64,000 nt of DNA from Desulfuribacillus stibiiarsenatis (GTDB lineage Bacteria > Bacillota > Bacilli > Desulfuribacillales > Desulfuribacillaceae), in contig NZ_MJAT01000036.1 of the NCBI RefSeq assembly GCF_001742305.1, forward strand, positions 119,561 to 183,560. Reading direction: 5' to 3'. Below are positions 25,157 to 33,346 of this stretch, in pieces. Numbering within the stretch: position 1 is the stretch's first letter; every line of letters begins with the position of its first letter. Position numbers and translations under genes: made by a program. The notes beneath the pieces are model-generated. The model was not told where the DNA came from and did no database searches. It was given only the letters and a program-made list of their open reading frames with translations.

Positions 25157-26502
25157 TTCTTATTTCAACCATTCAGTCCATCGCAACAGAGGAAAAGGCT
25201 ATACTAGTAGGTGCTTATCTCTCACAGAGACACCAGACTCAAGAGCAATATGAACAATCTTTGCAAGAATTGGAACAACTCGCCGATACTGCAGGTGCTA
25301 GAGTACTTCAGGTTTTTACACAAAATCGGGACGGTTATGACTCTAGCACCTTAGTAGGCAAGGGCAAGCTTGAAGAAATTACGTTATACGTGGAAGAGAA
25401 TGAAATTGATGTTGTCATCTTTAACAGTGAACTATCTCCTAAGCAAAAAAGAAATATTGAAAAGATTGTGCCGTGTAAAGTAATAGATCGCACGGAACTA
25501 ATACTAGATATTTTTGCATTGCGTGCACGTACTCATGAGGGAAAATTGCAAGTAGAATTAGCGCAATTACAATATCTATTGCCACGTCTTACTGGAAAAG
25601 GAACTGAAATGTCCCGTCTAGGTGGAGGGATAGGAACTAGAGGACCTGGTGAAACGAAGATTGAGGTTGATCGTAGAAAAATTCGAGATCAAGTGACCAA
25701 AATTTCTAAAGATCTTGAACAAATAAAAAAACAACGCCAAATTGAACGTAACCTTAGGATAAAAAACAATGTTCCTGTTATAGCATTAGTGGGATATACG
25801 AATGTAGGAAAAAGTTCTTTATTCAACCTATTGTATAAGCAATTGAATCCAGCGTCTGCAAAAGACGAGGTATTAGTAGAAAATAAGCTGTTTGCTACAT
25901 TAGATACAACTGTAAGACTTATCGAATTAGAGCCTAAAATTTCCACACTTATGGTTGACACAGTTGGTTTTATTCAGGATTTACCGCACAATCTAGTAGC
26001 AGCGTTTCGTTCTACTTTGGAAGAGGTATTATATGCTGACGTACTACTTCATGTAGTAGATGTAAGTGATCCTCACCATAATGATAAAATTGAAACTGTG
26101 GAGAAGGTCTTAACAGATTTAGGAGTCACAGATCCAAGAATTATTTATGTATATAATAAAATTGATATCAGGTCTAACTACAGTGAAGATTATGAACTTG
26201 TAGTAACTGAAAACAGTGTACAGGTCTCAGTTTTGCATCAAAATGGTATTGATCAATTGCGAGCGCTAATATTACAATACATATTCCAAGACTATAGCCA
26301 AAACACACTATCTATTCCATATCATCGCTCTGATATATATGCTGCTGCTCATGAGATAGGCAAAGTATTATCGAAGCAGGAAGATGAACATGGTTGGATA
26401 ATGGCTATATTCGCTAGAAAGAGCGCAAATGAAGGATTTATAAAGAAACACATGAACAGTATTGAGATTCTGGAGCGTGAAAATCATGAGTTTACCGTTT
26501 GA
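25153..26502 (+). CDS. hflX: GTPase HflX
   Basis: A 449-residue HflX, a ribosome-associated GTPase that splits stalled or hibernating ribosomes. The N-terminal domain has ILVGAYLSQRHQTQEQ and TLVGKGKLEEI, the middle is GGGIGTRGPGETKIEVDRR, and the G domain has GYTNVGKSSLFN, DTVGFIQDLP and NKID. The start is uncertain: GTG 25153 overlaps the previous stop but its AGGTAGG is too near. A start a few codons later is possible. It continues the spoVK operon. Confidence 0.95.
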   Translation: MILISTIQSIATEEKAILVGAYLSQRHQTQEQYEQSLQELEQLADTAGARVLQVFTQNRDGYDSSTLVGKGKLEEITLYVEENEIDVVIFNSELSPKQKRNIEKIVPCKVIDRTELILDIFALRARTHEGKLQVELAQLQYLLPRLTGKGTEMSRLGGGIGTRGPGETKIEVDRRKIRDQVTKISKDLEQIKKQRQIERNLRIKNNVPVIALVGYTNVGKSSLFNLLYKQLNPASAKDEVLVENKLFATLDTTVRLIELEPKISTLMVDTVGFIQDLPHNLVAAFRSTLEEVLYADVLLHVVDVSDPHHNDKIETVEKVLTDLGVTDPRIIYVYNKIDIRSNYSEDYELVVTENSVQVSVLHQNGIDQLRALILQYIFQDYSQNTLSIPYHRSDIYAAAHEIGKVLSKQEDEHGWIMAIFARKSANEGFIKKHMNSIEILERENHEFTV

Positions 26503-27742
26503 TTCAGAAATATTAAAACTTAAGGATTCTATTGAAAAAAAAATAGCTCCTGTGTTCCAGAATATACAAATGATAGTGGAGAGTAATCAATATCGTGTAT
26601 TAGAAGCCTTTCAAAAAAATCAAGTTAGTGACTATCACTTTGTAGAGTCTACAGGATATGGACATAATGATTTAGGTCGTGAGGTATTAGAGCAAGTGTA
26701 TGCAAACGCATTTGGAGCAGAAGCGAGCATTGTTCGACCTCATGTGGTTTCTGGTACTCATGCCATTAGCAGTGTCTTTTTCGGCATTCTTAGACCTGGA
26801 GATCATCTACTATACATAACAGGTAAACCTTACGACACTTTGGAAGAAGTGGTAGGTGAGCGTGGTTCCAATCAAGGATCATTAAAGGAATTTCAAATTG
26901 ATTATAGCTGGTTACCTTTAACAGCAAGTAATACAATAGATTATCAAGGAATTAAAGAAAGTATTCAACCGAATACACGTATGATTGGAATACAAAGATC
27001 TAGAGGTTATGCCAATCGACCGTCATTTACAATAGCAGAAATTAAGAAGATGGTGGAATTTTGTAAAGCAATTAGACCAGATCTTATAGTATTTGTTGAT
27101 AATTGTTATGGTGAGTTTGTAGAGACTCTAGAGCCTACACACGTGGGTGTAGATATTATGGCTGGTTCACTGATTAAAAATCCAGGTGCAGGTATTGTAC
27201 GTTCTGGTGGCTATATTGTTGGCAAAGAAGAATTAGTTCAGAAAGTCAGTTACCGTGTTACTTCCCCAGGTATAGGAAGAGATGGTGGTGCTATGCTTGG
27301 AACTACAAGAGAGTTGTTTCAAGGGTTATTTCTAGCCCCTAACGTAGTCGGACAAGCACTTCAGGGAGTTGTTTTTGCATCTGCTATTTTAGAAGAATTA
27401 GGGTATCAGACGGATCCTTTATGGAACGATCCGCGAACAGACATTATACAAGCCATTCACTTGCAAAAACCGGACAATTTATTAGCTTTTTGCCAGGCCA
27501 TTCAAAAGGCATCGCCGGTGGATTCTCATGTGAAACCGGAAGCTAGTTATATGCCTGGATATGCTGATGATGTTGTTATGGCGGCGGGTGCGTTTATACA
27601 AGGGGCAAGTATTGAATTAAGTGCAGATGGTCCCATGCGAGAACCTTATACTGCTTATATGCAAGGTGGTCTAACGTATCATCATGTAAAAATTGCAATT
27701 TTACAAGCTATTACAAACTTAAAAAATTTAACGAACAATTAA
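26486..27742 (+). CDS. ynbB: PLP-dependent methionine gamma-lyase family protein (YnbB)
   Basis: A 418-residue PLP enzyme of the YnbB / aluminium-resistance group. The PLP lysine is in MAGSLIKNPGAG, and VFVDNCYGEFVE carries the PLP-contacting Asp; STGYGHNDLGREVLE is a family block. Substrate and physiological role are not established. ATG 26486 follows GGAGCGTG and overlaps hflX by 17 bases. hflX-ynbB-glnR-glnA order matches B. subtilis. Its transcript ends before the glnR promoter. Confidence 0.88.
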   Translation: MSLPFDSEILKLKDSIEKKIAPVFQNIQMIVESNQYRVLEAFQKNQVSDYHFVESTGYGHNDLGREVLEQVYANAFGAEASIVRPHVVSGTHAISSVFFGILRPGDHLLYITGKPYDTLEEVVGERGSNQGSLKEFQIDYSWLPLTASNTIDYQGIKESIQPNTRMIGIQRSRGYANRPSFTIAEIKKMVEFCKAIRPDLIVFVDNCYGEFVETLEPTHVGVDIMAGSLIKNPGAGIVRSGGYIVGKEELVQKVSYRVTSPGIGRDGGAMLGTTRELFQGLFLAPNVVGQALQGVVFASAILEELGYQTDPLWNDPRTDIIQAIHLQKPDNLLAFCQAIQKASPVDSHVKPEASYMPGYADDVVMAAGAFIQGASIELSADGPMREPYTAYMQGGLTYHHVKIAILQAITNLKNLTNN

Positions 27743-27766
27743 ATCAATGATCAATGTACATGCTCA

Positions 27767-27783
27767 TGTAAATCTATTTAACA
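27767..27783. promoter_or_regulatory. GlnR/TnrA operator upstream of glnRA
   Basis: TGTAAATCTATTTAACA matches the 17-base consensus TGTnAn7TnACA at every defined position. It ends four bases before the -35 of the glnR promoter, as expected for autorepression by GlnR. A weaker similar stretch starts at 27756. Confidence 0.8.
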
Positions 27784-27787
27784 TTTG

Positions 27788-27816
27788 TTGACAGCTTTAT
27801 GTGATAAGTTTATAAT
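27788..27816 (+). promoter_or_regulatory. glnRA promoter (sigma-A)
   Basis: TTGACA at 27788-27793, a 17-base spacer, TATAAT at 27811-27816: a perfect vegetative promoter. The start would be near 27823, about 38 nt before glnR. Confidence 0.88.
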
Positions 27817-27860
27817 TAATTTATTCATGCATTTCATTGATTTTCTAGAGGAGAGAAACA

Positions 27861-28268
27861 ATGGATAATAACGATAGACGTAAACAACCACTTTTCCCAA
27901 TAGGGATTGTTAAAAAATTAACAAGCCTTTCTGCTAGGCAAATTCGTTACTACGAAGAGCATAAATTAATACAGCCAATGCGTACAGAAGGGAATCAGAG
28001 ACTATTTTCTTTTGAAGATGTAGATCGACTATTAGAGATTAAATCTTTAATTGATCAAGGAGTTAATATCGCTGGTATTAAGACTGTTTTAGGCACGATT
28101 GATGAAGAGCCAATTCCTACGGCTCCTGAGAAGACAGAACCTAAAGTAGATCTTACAGATAAAGAACTTCACGATTTATTACAAGCTCATATTTCTGAAC
28201 AAATCGCTAGACCTAGTATAGGGAATCCATTAATTCAGGGTCAGTTAGCTAGGTTCTATCGAAAGTAG
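27861..28268 (+). CDS. glnR: Transcriptional repressor GlnR (MerR family)
   Basis: A 135-residue MerR-family regulator. The winged helix includes LSARQIRYYEEHKLIQPMRTEGNQRLFSFEDVDRL, and the short C-terminal tail after residue ~85 is the region that in GlnR senses feedback-inhibited glutamine synthetase. It represses glnRA when glutamine is plentiful. The operator and promoter upstream fit autorepression. GAGAGGAGAG precedes the ATG. glnA follows after 34 bases. Confidence 0.95.
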   Translation: MDNNDRRKQPLFPIGIVKKLTSLSARQIRYYEEHKLIQPMRTEGNQRLFSFEDVDRLLEIKSLIDQGVNIAGIKTVLGTIDEEPIPTAPEKTEPKVDLTDKELHDLLQAHISEQIARPSIGNPLIQGQLARFYRK

Positions 28269-28302
28269 TGAATAAGTTAATATTATTCTGGGAGGAATGT
28301 TC

Positions 28303-29637
28303 ATGAGTCGTTATACAAAAGAAGATATTATGAAATTAGCAAAAGAGAATGATGTATCTTTTATTCGTTTACAGTTTACTGATTTAATGGGTATTATTAA
28401 AAATGTAGAAATTCCTATTAGTCAATTAGACAAAGCACTAGATAACAAAATGATGTTTGATGGTTCTTCGATTGAAGGATTCGTAAGAATTGAAGAATCT
28501 GATATGTATTTATATCCGGATTTAGATACTTGGGTTATTTTTCCATGGTTTGCCAACAAAGGAAAAGTAGCTAGACTTGTATGTGATATCTATATGCCTG
28601 ATGGTACTCCTTTCCTTGGGGATCCTCGTGGGATATTAAAGAGAGCTATGCAGGAAGCTAAGGAAATGGGATATACATCTTTTAATGTAGGACCTGAGCC
28701 TGAGTTTTTCCTATTAAAGCTTGATGAAAATGGTAAGCCAACGAATGTTATGAATGATGAGGGTGGATATTTCGACTGGGCTCCTGTAGATTTAGGGGAG
28801 AATTGCCGTAGAGATATTGTATTAACACTTGAATCATTAGGCTTTGAAATTGAAGCATCGCATCATGAAGTGGCACCTGGACAGCATGAAATAGATTTTA
28901 AATATGCAGATGCAATTACTGCAGCTGATAATATCCAAACATTTAAATTAATTGTAAAGACAGTAGCTAAGGAGCATGGTTTGCATGCAACATTTATGCC
29001 AAAGCCTTTCTATGGTATTAATGGATCTGGAATGCATTGTCATCAATCATTATTCAAAGGCAATGAAAATGCATTTTATGACGAGAGTGATGTACTAGGC
29101 TTAAGTGTTACGGCAAAGCAGTACATTGCAGGTATACTAAAGCATGCACGTGGTATGACAGCGATTACTAATCCAACGATTAACTCTTACAAACGTTTAG
29201 TTCCAGGCTACGAAGCTCCTTGCTATATTGCATGGTCTGCTAAAAATCGTAGTCCATTGATTCGTGTACCTGCGGCAAGAGGAATGAGCACGAGAATCGA
29301 AGCTCGTTTCCCAGATCCAGCTACCAATCCTTATCTAGCTTTAGCTGTTATGTTAAAAGCAGGCTTAGATGGAATTAAGAACAAACTAGAAGCTCCTAGA
29401 CCGACCGATCGTAACATCTATGTTATGAACGACTTAGAGCTTAAAGAAGCTGGAATTGATTCTTTACCAGGTAGCTTAGAAGAGGCGATTAAGGAACTTG
29501 CGAAAAATCAAGTCATGAAAGATGTATTAGGCGAGCACGCATATAGCCATTTCATCAGTTCAAAACAAATTGAATGGGATATCTTCCGCACGCAAGTCCA
29601 TGAGTGGGAGAGAGAGCAATATATGGCTCAGTTCTAA
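28303..29637 (+). CDS. glnA: Glutamine synthetase type I (GSI-alpha)
   Basis: A 444-residue enzyme that makes glutamine from glutamate, ammonia and ATP. Motifs are [21 protein letters not shown] split around the latch region, [17 protein letters not shown], and [13 protein letters not shown]. The length and absence of an adenylylation Tyr loop fit the GSI-alpha form that is feedback-inhibited and binds GlnR. ATG 28303 is six bases after GGGAGGA; an ATG at 28297 abuts the ribosome site and is rejected. A strong terminator follows. Confidence 0.97.
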   Translation: MSRYTKEDIMKLAKENDVSFIRLQFTDLMGIIKNVEIPISQLDKALDNKMMFDGSSIEGFVRIEESDMYLYPDLDTWVIFPWFANKGKVARLVCDIYMPDGTPFLGDPRGILKRAMQEAKEMGYTSFNVGPEPEFFLLKLDENGKPTNVMNDEGGYFDWAPVDLGENCRRDIVLTLESLGFEIEASHHEVAPGQHEIDFKYADAITAADNIQTFKLIVKTVAKEHGLHATFMPKPFYGINGSGMHCHQSLFKGNENAFYDESDVLGLSVTAKQYIAGILKHARGMTAITNPTINSYKRLVPGYEAPCYIAWSAKNRSPLIRVPAARGMSTRIEARFPDPATNPYLALAVMLKAGLDGIKNKLEAPRPTDRNIYVMNDLELKEAGIDSLPGSLEEAIKELAKNQVMKDVLGEHAYSHFISSKQIEWDIFRTQVHEWEREQYMAQF

Positions 29638-29663
29638 TGTAATTCAATACTTAAGTTAATCCT

Positions 29664-29687
29664 AAATTCTTAAATTCTTAAATTCTT
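29664..29687. repeat. Three tandem copies of AAATTCTT
   Basis: Three perfect 8-bp units lie between glnA and its terminator. No function is implied; such runs arise by slippage. Confidence 0.7.
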
Positions 29688-29702
29688 AAAATAGAGAAAT
29701 AA

Positions 29703-29739
29703 CAAAACGCCCTCAAACGGATTGTTTGAGGGCGTTTTG
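29703..29739. terminator. Bidirectional terminator between glnA and lexA
   Basis: CAAAACGCCCTCAAAC pairs perfectly with GTTTGAGGGCGTTTTG around a five-base loop. T or A runs on both sides serve both convergent genes. Confidence 0.95.
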
Positions 29740-29740
29740 T

Positions 29741-30355
29741 TTAAAATTCTCGATATATACCAATTACTTTTCCTAAGATGGATACACGATCATAATACGT
29801 TGCTTCCATAGTTGAATTCTCTGGTTGAATACGGAATCTTCCTTTTTCTTTATAGATACGCTTAACTGTAGCTTCATCATCTTCTGTCATAACAACTGCA
29901 ATTTCCCCGTTTTCTACACTCATTTGTTGACGAATAATAGCATAATCTCCATCTAATATCCCAGCTTCTATCATACTGTCACCACTAACACTTAATATAA
30001 AAACATTATCGTCCCGTACAAGGGAGTTCGATAATGGCAAATAATTCTCAATGTTTTCGGTAGCCGTAATTGGCAGGCCAGCAGTAACCTTACCAATGAC
30101 AGGTATATATGTATGATCTAAGGAGAAATCCTCTTTACCAGTCCCATCTAAAATTTCAATGGCCCTTGGTTTTGTTGGATCCCTTCTAATATATCCCAAC
30201 TCCTCAAGAGTTGAAAGATGACCATGGACTGTTGAACTTGAAGCAAGCCCTACAGCTTCACCAATCTCACGAACAGAAGGGGGATATCCTTTTTTTTGAA
30301 CTTCTGCTTTTATAAAATTTAATATATTAGTCTGACGTTTACTTATTGGTTTCAT
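29741..30355 (-). CDS. lexA: SOS repressor LexA
   Basis: A 204-residue LexA. The N-terminal winged helix is [15 protein letters not shown] to [19 protein letters not shown]. The self-cleavage Ala-Gly is in VTAGLPITA, the catalytic Ser in [12 protein letters not shown] and the catalytic Lys in EATVKRIY. It represses DNA-damage genes until RecA stimulates its cleavage. The gene has its own SOS box and promoter. It is convergent with glnA and lies directly downstream of a tyrosine recombinase gene. Confidence 0.97.
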   Translation of the reverse strand: MKPISKRQTNILNFIKAEVQKKGYPPSVREIGEAVGLASSSTVHGHLSTLEELGYIRRDPTKPRAIEILDGTGKEDFSLDHTYIPVIGKVTAGLPITATENIENYLPLSNSLVRDDNVFILSVSGDSMIEAGILDGDYAIIRQQMSVENGEIAVVMTEDDEATVKRIYKEKGRFRIQPENSTMEATYYDRVSILGKVIGIYREF

Positions 30356-30425
30356 TGAGTTTGCTCATCCTTTCCTAGTTGATTGTAAAATAAATGAATA
30401 AGAGCAAGAGGATATGTATATACAA

Positions 30426-30453
30426 ATTATAGCATAATTTTCTTAAGTGGCAA
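30426..30453 (-). promoter_or_regulatory. lexA promoter
   Basis: On the minus strand: TTGCCA (30453-30448), a 16-base spacer ending in TGC, and TATAAT (30431-30426). Confidence 0.75.
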
Positions 30454-30464
30454 ACAAAAGTTCG
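30451..30464. promoter_or_regulatory. LexA operator (SOS box)
   Basis: CGAACTTTTGTTTG on the minus strand follows the Gram-positive pattern CGAAC-N4-GTTYG. It overlaps the lexA -35, so LexA should repress its own gene. Its outer edge is five bases from the recombinase stop codon. Confidence 0.7.
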
Positions 30465-30468
30465 ATTT

Positions 30469-31497
30469 TCACCTTATAGAGCCACGTTTTCGAATAGCAT
30501 CATGTAATCTATGTTTGGAAGCTTCTACATATTTCTTAGCTGTTACAGCAATATCTTCGTGACCTAGTTGAGCCGCAACAACACGAATGTCCCCAGTTGC
30601 TTCATATAAAGATAGACCAGCAGATGAGCGTAGTTTATGTGGAGTTATATTGTATTTTCCAATAGCTTTTGCATACTTTTTCACTATCTTTTGCATACTG
30701 CGGATTGTTAACCGCCCACCATCCCGATTTAAAAATATAGCGTAAGGATCATTTGACATTGGTCTAGGACGCTGTTGGTGATGTAAATATGCATTAATGG
30801 AGGATTTTGATTCTTCCGAAAAGGCTATTGTACGAACTTTCGCACCTTTTCCTAACACCGTAATCTCAAGGTTTTGAAAATCGATACTATTCACATCTAG
30901 TATAAATACTTCACCAACACGCATTCCAGTGTCTAATAATAATGTAATCAATGCTAAATCACGAGAAATTGATAATGCAGTACGGGATTTACGTTGTTTA
31001 TCCGTTAAACCAAAGCCACTTTCAATCGCATCTAATAATGTTACTTGTTCATTGGGAGCGAGAGCAATAATACCTTTTTTATTTAGTTTTAAATGATCAT
31101 AATTACTTGTAGGATTATTCAGAATCTTGTTTTTCTTATGTAATGTTTGAAATAATACTTTTAATGATGATCTACGACGTGCTTGAGTAGTTTTCGTTAC
31201 ATTGCGCTCATTCAGTTGCCATTGCTCAAATGCCATTAGATGATCAAATTGAATACTATTCATGTGTTCTACAGTAAGTTCATTGACAAGTAAATCATCA
31301 TTCGGTGAGACATTTGAAATATAGTATTCAAAAAACAAATGCCAGTCGCGCATATAATGAATGAGAGTAGACCTTAAGCGACCCTCAATGACAAATTTAG
31401 TGGTTATTACAACCTCACAAAAGTTTGGAAGTTGCTTAGATAATGTTTTAAAAATTTCTTGTTGTTTTTTCGTTAGTTGATTTATAAAATCAGCCAT
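30469..31497 (-). CDS. Tyrosine recombinase (XerC/D-like integrase family)
   Basis: A 342-residue tyrosine recombinase. The N-terminal SAM-like core-binding domain spans residues about 20-130. The catalytic domain shows TGMRVGEVF (Arg I), GKGAKVR (Lys), TPHKLRSSAG (HxxR), AAQLGHE (His) and KKYVEAS (Tyr nucleophile), so the set is complete. XerC and XerD are usually near 300 residues, so this one is slightly long. A very strong ribosome site (AGGAGG) precedes ATG 31497. A lox-like palindrome lies 75 bp upstream. No phage genes are adjacent; a resident site-specific recombinase of unknown target is my reading. Confidence 0.88.
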   Translation of the reverse strand: MADFINQLTKKQQEIFKTLSKQLPNFCEVVITTKFVIEGRLRSTLIHYMRDWHLFFEYYISNVSPNDDLLVNELTVEHMNSIQFDHLMAFEQWQLNERNVTKTTQARRRSSLKVLFQTLHKKNKILNNPTSNYDHLKLNKKGIIALAPNEQVTLLDAIESGFGLTDKQRKSRTALSISRDLALITLLLDTGMRVGEVFILDVNSIDFQNLEITVLGKGAKVRTIAFSEESKSSINAYLHHQQRPRPMSNDPYAIFLNRDGGRLTIRSMQKIVKKYAKAIGKYNITPHKLRSSAGLSLYEATGDIRVVAAQLGHEDIAVTAKKYVEASKHRLHDAIRKRGSIR

Positions 31498-31571
31498 AAA
31501 AGCACCTCCTAAAACTATACTCGCTTGTAAAATATTATATCATGTTATGATGGTACCTTATTAATTAACTT

Positions 31572-31615
31572 TTATCATGTGTTCGTTTAATTTGCATTAT
31601 ACGAACACATGATAA
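31572..31615. repeat. Perfect 15-bp inverted repeat, lox-like site next to the recombinase gene
   Basis: TTATCATGTGTTCGT (31572-31586) and its exact complement (31601-31615). Extending inward by three bases with one mismatch gives 18-bp arms around an 8-bp centre, ATTTGCAT: the arm-spacer-arm layout of tyrosine recombinase core sites. There is no T-run on either side, so it is a poor terminator. Confidence 0.6.
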
Positions 31616-31645
31616 ATTGAATATAACATATATTTGGTATCTCTT

Positions 31646-32389
31646 CTATTTCTTGATTTTTTTAATTTCTTTATAAATATCTAAACCAAGTTCTAAAGCA
31701 TTTCCATAATGCATGTTCATTGGATTGGTTCCTAAGCTCCAGATCCGGCCAACAGTATCAATGGCAAAATCTACTTCATATCCTAACCAAGATCCTGTAT
31801 TTACATTTTTAAGTTTTGGATCTAAGATGTTCACGATTGTAGAAGAATATTCTAAGATTTCACTTTGAAATACTGATTTTGATAAACCAGATAAATTTGT
31901 AATTTCATCAAGACTGGAAACTTTTCCACCAAAACGTTGGCTAGTAATCGTTGATTTTGCAGCAGCTAATTTTGCATATATACCATGTTGTTTCCAGCTA
32001 CCATCCAATTTACGTCCTACTTTTACGTTTAAATCGATTAAACTGCCTTTATATGAAGTTACTTTAATCCCTCTTTGTACAAAACATTTAGTAAATTTCA
32101 TTTGCTTTAATAGCATCGTTTCAATTTCTATATATCCTACAGTACTTGTGCAAATTTGACCATTACAATAATAATGGTAATGGTACACATCTCGTTTAAT
32201 TCTAACAATATGAATCACGTGGAATCCGACATGTGGTACACATGGTTTAATAAAAATCGATTTATAACAATGTAAATAATCAAATGCTAGCTCCACATTT
32301 GTTAAAAGTGTAGCTTCTGGTAAAAACATGTTAATCCTAGAATCTTTATTCAAAATATTATATATTTCCCACTTGCAAAAAGAACCCAT
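31646..32389 (-). CDS. Degenerate YheC/YheD-type ATP-grasp protein
   Basis: A 247-residue protein matching only the ATP-grasp half of the YheC/D family; the N-terminal ~185 residues are missing. FIKPCVPHVGFHVIHIV replaces the glycine-rich ATP loop, and the final motif is IWSLGTNPMNM, in which the metal-binding Glu is Gly although Asn-Pro remain. LIDLNVKVGRKLDGSWK aligns with the DxRVLxQK block but has lost Arg. It is probably catalytically dead, perhaps structural. GAGGGAT precedes ATG 32389, so it is still expressed by appearance. Cysteine-rich relative to the intact paralogues at 6-10 kb. Confidence 0.7.
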   Translation of the reverse strand: MGSFCKWEIYNILNKDSRINMFLPEATLLTNVELAFDYLHCYKSIFIKPCVPHVGFHVIHIVRIKRDVYHYHYYCNGQICTSTVGYIEIETMLLKQMKFTKCFVQRGIKVTSYKGSLIDLNVKVGRKLDGSWKQHGIYAKLAAAKSTITSQRFGGKVSSLDEITNLSGLSKSVFQSEILEYSSTIVNILDPKLKNVNTGSWLGYEVDFAIDTVGRIWSLGTNPMNMHYGNALELGLDIYKEIKKIKK

Positions 32390-32424
32390 TGTGTATCCCT
32401 CGATTCTACCTGTTTCAAATAAAA

Positions 32425-32464
32425 GCCATCAGTAGACATAATAAATATTATGTCTACTGATGGC
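32425..32464 (-). terminator. 40-bp perfect palindrome, terminator of dnaD-dnaI
   Basis: GCCATCAGTAGACATAATA (32425-32443), two-base centre AA, and the exact complement (32446-32464). On the minus strand it is followed by TTTTATTTG, so it can end the dnaI transcript. Confidence 0.75.
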
Positions 32465-32484
32465 TGATGTCGCTAGGCAATCGT

Positions 32485-33339
32485 TTAATCTTTATTATTT
32501 TCATTCTTTGCAAACACATTGAGCATATCTTCGTGAGATCTTACTAATCTAATATCTCTCTCACACATTAAACGATAAACGGAGCATAATTGGAATATTC
32601 TAGATGTAATTCGTTCTCCGAGTACTAAATCCATAGCTGGAGGGTCTAGTAAATTTGTGGTGATTACCGTTGGTAGCTGTTCTTGTAGTCGATAATCGAT
32701 AATGCTGTATAGCTTATCTTTCACCCAATCACTATAATTATGTGCACCTAGGTCGTCGAGAATTAACACTTCAGAACTACGTGCAGCATCCATGATTTCA
32801 AATTCGCTACTATCAGTATTTTTCCCATAGCTTGAACGTATTTCGTTTAACAAATCAGGTACAACAACAAATAAAAGTTGTGTCGATGGCTTTTGTTCTA
32901 ATATTTCGTTCGCTATTGCACCAGCTAAATAGGTCTTCCCTCTACCGGTTTTACCAACAAAGAGCAAGCTATCAGAAGTGCGATTTTCAATAATATTATA
33001 GACAAAGCATGCAGATGCTTCCATAGCTTTCTCCGCTAGGTCTCTATATGTTAATTGGTTTTCCTTAATTTGTGTTTTTGCATAAAATCGGTAGTCGAAT
33101 TTATCAAAAGTACACGTCCTTAGTAATTTAGATAATCTAGCAGATTTTACTTTTCGCTCAATGTTCTTTCTTTTTTGACAGTTACAGATTCGCGCGAACA
33201 TATCAAGGCCAGAACCTTCTAAAATATAGCCGGTATCTTTACAATCATTACATTGATAAGAATCTTGATGTGATTGTTTTCTATCATTTCTATCAATCGT
33301 GGGTTTATAACTCTTAATTAATTGATTGATTGGCTCCAT
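32485..33339 (-). CDS. DnaC/DnaI-like helicase loader ATPase
   Basis: A 284-residue AAA+ protein. An N-terminal zinc-binding part (CNDCKDTGY, then CNCQKR) precedes the ATPase with LLFVGKTGRGKTYLAGAIA (Walker A) and VLILDDLGAHN (Walker B), then VITTNL and SRIFQLC. This architecture fits DnaC/DnaI loaders that place the replicative helicase. It begins seven bases after dnaD, in one operon. In B. subtilis dnaI is next to dnaB rather than dnaD, so the pairing differs. A prophage origin cannot be excluded, but no phage genes flank it. Confidence 0.85.
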   Translation of the reverse strand: MEPINQLIKSYKPTIDRNDRKQSHQDSYQCNDCKDTGYILEGSGLDMFARICNCQKRKNIERKVKSARLSKLLRTCTFDKFDYRFYAKTQIKENQLTYRDLAEKAMEASACFVYNIIENRTSDSLLFVGKTGRGKTYLAGAIANEILEQKPSTQLLFVVVPDLLNEIRSSYGKNTDSSEFEIMDAARSSEVLILDDLGAHNYSDWVKDKLYSIIDYRLQEQLPTVITTNLLDPPAMDLVLGERITSRIFQLCSVYRLMCERDIRLVRSHEDMLNVFAKNENNKD

Positions 33340-33346
33340 GAACAGC

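Noticed and set aside
29664..29687. AAATTCTT triplet as a regulatory iteron
   Set aside because: Three short AT-rich units after glnA, downstream of the gene, are better explained by slippage.
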